Part shown: positions 62,101-64,000 of the stretch, piece by piece
Layout: each line of letters starts with the position of its first letter
How positions within the stretch are numbered: the stretch's first letter is position 1
Assembly: GCF_015751765.1 (NCBI RefSeq)
Contig: NZ_JADOTX010000001.1
Coordinates: 806,001-870,000, forward strand
DNA length: 64,000 nt
DNA from: Micromonospora ureilytica
GTDB taxonomy: Bacteria > Actinomycetota > Actinomycetes > Mycobacteriales > Micromonosporaceae
Reading direction: 5' to 3'
Made by a program: the position numbers and the translations under genes
The notes under the pieces: generated by a model
What the model was told of the DNA's origin: nothing
Seen by the model: the letters and a program-made list of their open reading frames with translations, nothing else
Database searches by the model: none

Positions 62101-63494
62101 CCGTCGGGCTGAACGATGACGTGATCGGCGTCGCCGTCGCCGTCGAGGTCGGGGAAGTGGGTCTCCGAGCCGGCCGGGGTGGCGTCCCGGAACTCACCGA
62201 TCGGGTCCCAGCGCGGGCCGATGCCGTTGCGGGGCTCCGGCCGCCACTGGTAGAAGTCCTGCCCGACCACCAGCCGCGCTCCGAGAGCGTTGGCGGAGGG
62301 TTGCAGGGAGCCGCCGAGCCCAGGCGTGAAGATCTGCCCGTCCTTGAACTGCCACCGGGACACCTCTGCCTGCTCCGAGCAGAGGGTGCTGCCGGTGCTC
62401 CGGGAGTTCGCGTCCCAGGACAGACACCGCTCGGTCGCCGGGTCGACCTGCGGCCAGGCGAGCTGGTACTGGCCTCCCGCCGTGCTGAAGCGCACCTGTA
62501 GGGCCTCGTCGAGGCTGCCGCGCGGCGTCCTGACGTGTGGTCCGATGTCGTCGCCGTCGTTCGTCTTCAACGCGATCACCGCGTGCTCTAGGTGGCGGGC
62601 GAAGAAGCGGTACGTGTCGCCGGGGACCGGGGCGTAGCAGTCCCGCTCGGCGGTCGTCCGGGGCGCGAGACCACCGCCGGAGCCGCAGCCGGCGTTCACG
62701 ACATAACGGACGTACCTGTGGTCGGAGTTCCCGCCGCGAACCTCGGCGTTGATGGTGTTGTTGTTCCCGTTGCTGGCATAGGCGAAGTCCAGCTCTTCGC
62801 CGCCCTCGTGGGTGGGCTGGCCCGCCGCGACGATGTGGCTCTGCAACGCGGCAGGCATCCGTGCCGGGTCCTGGTTGAAGTCGGCGAGCACCATCCATTC
62901 GCCGGTGGGGCGGCCAGCCATGAACTGCCGCGCCGTCTCGATGATGTCGGCGGCGTCGTTGGCGCGGTTCGCACCGTTGGACAGCGCGTGGGCGGTGAAA
63001 TACCAGTCGGTGCCGATCTGGACGCCCATCATCGGCCGCGAGTTGAACCGCGAATGCACCGGCAGGATCACGCCGTCGCTCACCGTCTCCCGGGTGACGA
63101 TGGCCAGGCCGTTTCGTCGTTGACCGGGGTCGGCCCAGTAGATCTGCACTAAGTCCGGGCGGTCGTTCGTGCCGATGTTGTACAGATGCTCGGTGACGCC
63201 GGCCTCGGTGAACTGACGATCGGTCCACACCGCCCCGGGGGGAGGTTCGCTGCCCGCCTCCTGGAGCGCGGCGACCTGCACCCCTTCCTGGTGGAACATC
63301 TGCTGCACAGCGGCCACCCACCGGGACTCCGGACGCCCTCCGCCCCCTTGATGCTGGCCCTGCATGTTCCAGGACCCCGCGATCAGGTCCCGCGCTACCG
63401 CTACCGCCGGTGTCGGCGGTTCCAGGGCATACAGAACCGTCGACACCGTCGTCATTGCGATGATCGCGGCCAGCCGCCTGCGCACCACGCCCAC
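59124..63494 (-). CDS. Secreted nuclease/phosphatase-like (EEP) - FG-GAP - GH9 glycosidase fusion
   Basis: The product is about 1456 residues from GTG 63494, 7 nt after GGAGG. It has a signal-like N-terminus (AAIIAMTTVSTVLYALEPPTPAVA). Residues ~35-290 form an endonuclease/exonuclease/phosphatase domain like CdtB: AGSWNMQG, AALQEAGS, VLADFNQDP and NSDHRYV keep the catalytic residues. Next is a ricin-like stretch, then FG-GAP/VCBS repeats (DLDGDGDADHV, DIDGDGDDDL), and then a carbohydrate-binding beta-sandwich (~760-900). An Ig-like domain leads into a GH9 catalytic domain with the base Asp in GGWYDAGDHGKY and the acid Glu in NLEAWSVNEITINWNSAL. GH9 enzymes are endoglucanases or exo-glucosaminidases. 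It is extracellular. Confidence 0.87.
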   Translation of the reverse strand: MGVVRRRLAAIIAMTTVSTVLYALEPPTPAVAVARDLIAGSWNMQGQHQGGGGRPESRWVAAVQQMFHQEGVQVAALQEAGSEPPPGAVWTDRQFTEAGVTEHLYNIGTNDRPDLVQIYWADPGQRRNGLAIVTRETVSDGVILPVHSRFNSRPMMGVQIGTDWYFTAHALSNGANRANDAADIIETARQFMAGRPTGEWMVLADFNQDPARMPAALQSHIVAAGQPTHEGGEELDFAYASNGNNNTINAEVRGGNSDHRYVRYVVNAGCGSGGGLAPRTTAERDCYAPVPGDTYRFFARHLEHAVIALKTNDGDDIGPHVRTPRGSLDEALQVRFSTAGGQYQLAWPQVDPATERCLSWDANSRSTGSTLCSEQAEVSRWQFKDGQIFTPGLGGSLQPSANALGARLVVGQDFYQWRPEPRNGIGPRWDPIGEFRDATPAGSETHFPDLDGDGDADHVIVQPDGRIPAWRNDGARSTWTALGDISPPDRGTPGTVHFGDLDGDDRDDYLRLLTADESPSGTRVIWMSRNESDGAQKRWGSPTTVANNLLYENPRFVDIDGDGDDDLINSDRLSNASLWENRSPGRMPVPGDWHSVSGFATPADGYYQTSFSDVTGDRRADVLRVDYPSGKVLAWENTGAPWSATTGWRSLGPIRDDGPFAGTTGLFADLDADLIGDFVLVSAVSGGLDGWLLPRYGSADPGPGQPGQGGGQDLPAGTLPAYDGGPPRPQLDGRLLQNSTFTGTDKPWWVNAGMTPKLDGGTFCVTAPASTNPWDVLVGHNSIYLPGGATYTLRFRARTNTAANPLIYLAPFDNPTNVTYLNKGFTTGTAWKEYEYSITTTYPEPYRLAQLQFRLGKSTTPYEFCMDDVTLTGAEYAYRADAGPDLKVNQHGYLPNGPKRATLLYGASHAVPWTLRRAGGGATVATGRTTPTGFDASASAITHVIDFSHVTTTGRFELVYDGWVDKPSHPFDIRADLYDRLRTDATRFFYTNRSGIAIDGGIAGAAYARPAGHVAESPGGGDTQVPCQQPKAFLNNWTCSYRLDVTGGWYDAGDHGKYVVNGGIATYQLLSAWERNRPAALGDGTLAVPERGNGVPDILDEARWNLDFMLKMQVPDGLPLAGMVHHKVHDETWTGPPMLPHQDRKPRELHRPSTAATLNLAAVAAQAARIYQPYDAGYAGRLRAAAERAYAAARANPAVFAPYEDRSGGGPYNDGDVSDEFYWAAAELYLTTKDATYLSAVRASRFHTAGTAFSQNGFYWGSVAALAHLDLARFGTELSDREQIKGWVVAAADRLISFQKAERFGQTYTPTTGRYDWGSNASMLNNQVVLATAHDLTGNDRYADAVFEGLDYLLGRNALGQSYITGYGSNDAKNQHSRWYAKSFDARLPNPPVGSVAGGPNSSLQDPLSASWLHGCAPQLCYVDNLEAWSVNEITINWNSALTWVAAFAADVAGRR

Positions 63495-63643
63495 GTCAAA
63501 TCCTCCAGACCGACCTCGTCGCCCGCCACCGAGACCAGGGAGACGATGCGGCAGCGGAGACCCGCACCGCATCGGCAGAAATTGCCTATTCGGGCCGGGG
63601 TGGGCTGGCCAGCGTCCGATCCGCCGCTACGGATCCGGTGTCG

Positions 63644-64000
63644 TCAACCCAGTCGATCCAGCTTCTCGCGAGCGGCAGTGTCGGGCCGAGGCGTGAGGAC
63701 CACGAGGCGCAGGTCGGTGTTCTGGGTGGTCAAAACGTTGGCGTCCAGCGGGATGGCCCCCGCGTCCGGGTGGACGGCGGTCTTGTGCGCGCTCTCGTGA
63801 TGGGCCACCGCGCGGAGGGCCCAGAGGCGGCAGAACCTGTCGTTGCCGGCCATCCGCGAGATCAGTGCCGCCACGTCGGGGTCGTTCGGATAGCGGGCGC
63901 TGGTGGCGCGCAGGTCGGCCACCAACGACTGCTCGAAGTAGGCGCGCTCGGTGTCGGTCTGGCGGACTCGGGGGTTTCGGGATTCGAACTGGACGATCAA
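63644..64000 (-). CDS. MmyB-like transcriptional regulator, C-terminal part (runs off window)
   Basis: The visible 118 residues match the C-terminal ligand-binding domain of MmyB-like/XRE-family actinobacterial regulators: RRY-type entry replaced here by ESRNPRV, then SLVADLRATSARYPNDPDVAALISRM and FCRLWALRAVAHHESAHKTAVHPDAGAIPLDANVL. The N-terminal HTH would lie beyond the right edge. Such regulators often neighbour oxidoreductases and bind a fatty-acid-like ligand. Confidence 0.85.
   Translation of the reverse strand: MIVQFESRNPRVRQTDTERAYFEQSLVADLRATSARYPNDPDVAALISRMAGNDRFCRLWALRAVAHHESAHKTAVHPDAGAIPLDANVLTTQNTDLRLVVLTPRPDTAAREKLDRLG

Noticed and set aside
1..64000. CRISPR arrays, rRNA or complete tRNA genes
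   Set aside because: No regularly spaced repeats and no cloverleaf or rRNA signature were seen; only one tRNA-3'-like fragment at 40.4 kb.

Overview
The window is GC-rich actinobacterial chromosome (GTG and TTG starts, heavily GC-biased third positions, overlapping ATGA/GTGA/TGATG gene junctions). The SigB/F-type sigma factor, MmyB-like regulator, LuxR-type regulators and large secreted chitinase and cellulase suggest a filamentous genus of the Micromonosporaceae or a relative. That placement is inference; no rRNA or marker tree is available here.

Three regions can be separated. (1) 1-9.2 kb: a compact plus-strand candidate RiPP operon. A consensus promoter (TTGACA, 17 bp, CATAAT) drives a 21-residue peptide gene, followed by a perfect 12-bp hairpin, a P-loop/TPR protein, an MFS transporter fused to a flavin-reductase domain, a prolyl oligopeptidase and an ATP-grasp ligase. 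(2) 9.2-19.8 kb: a belt of decayed genes (transposase pieces, a truncated PqqD-like gene, a frameshifted FAD-oxidoreductase start) around a cupin-like gene and a methyltransferase, then a second candidate RiPP operon. This has a 22-residue leader-like peptide with a lasso-type YxxP motif, an asparagine-synthetase-like enzyme with an intact glutaminase cysteine, a CPBP membrane protease, a nucleotidyltransferase, a PqqD/RRE protein, a three-gene ABC exporter and an AurF-like diiron oxygenase. (3) 19.8-39.7 kb: an NRPS-PKS region, mostly on the minus strand, with a LuxR-like regulator, an NDPK-like protein, a second-copy-type PurF, a small-molecule kinase and one 4143-residue C-A-PCP-KS-AT-KR-ACP-KS-ACP-aminotransferase-reductase protein, plus a DAO-type FAD oxidase.

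Two sibling decayed transposase fragments at 11.5 and 37.8 kb bracket most of regions 2 and 3. Immediately right of the FAD oxidase are an alcohol-dehydrogenase fragment, a possible integrase tail with a tRNA-3'-like sequence, and an intrinsic terminator. This looks like the edge of an acquired island.

From 40.9 kb rightwards the content is more ordinary: MTA phosphorylase, a molybdopterin oxidoreductase with a membrane domain, a sugar epimerase, a GT-C membrane protein, a GT2/DUF2064/methyltransferase operon, a secreted DUF4394 protein, a response regulator, a sigma factor, a Phd-like antitoxin, a phospholipase-chitinase fusion, a LAL regulator, a nuclease-like/FG-GAP/GH9 fusion, and the end of an MmyB-type regulator.

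The most novel candidates are the two tiny-peptide operons. In the second, an in-frame stop sits exactly where a leader/core junction is expected, and a Cys-containing reading frame continues behind it.
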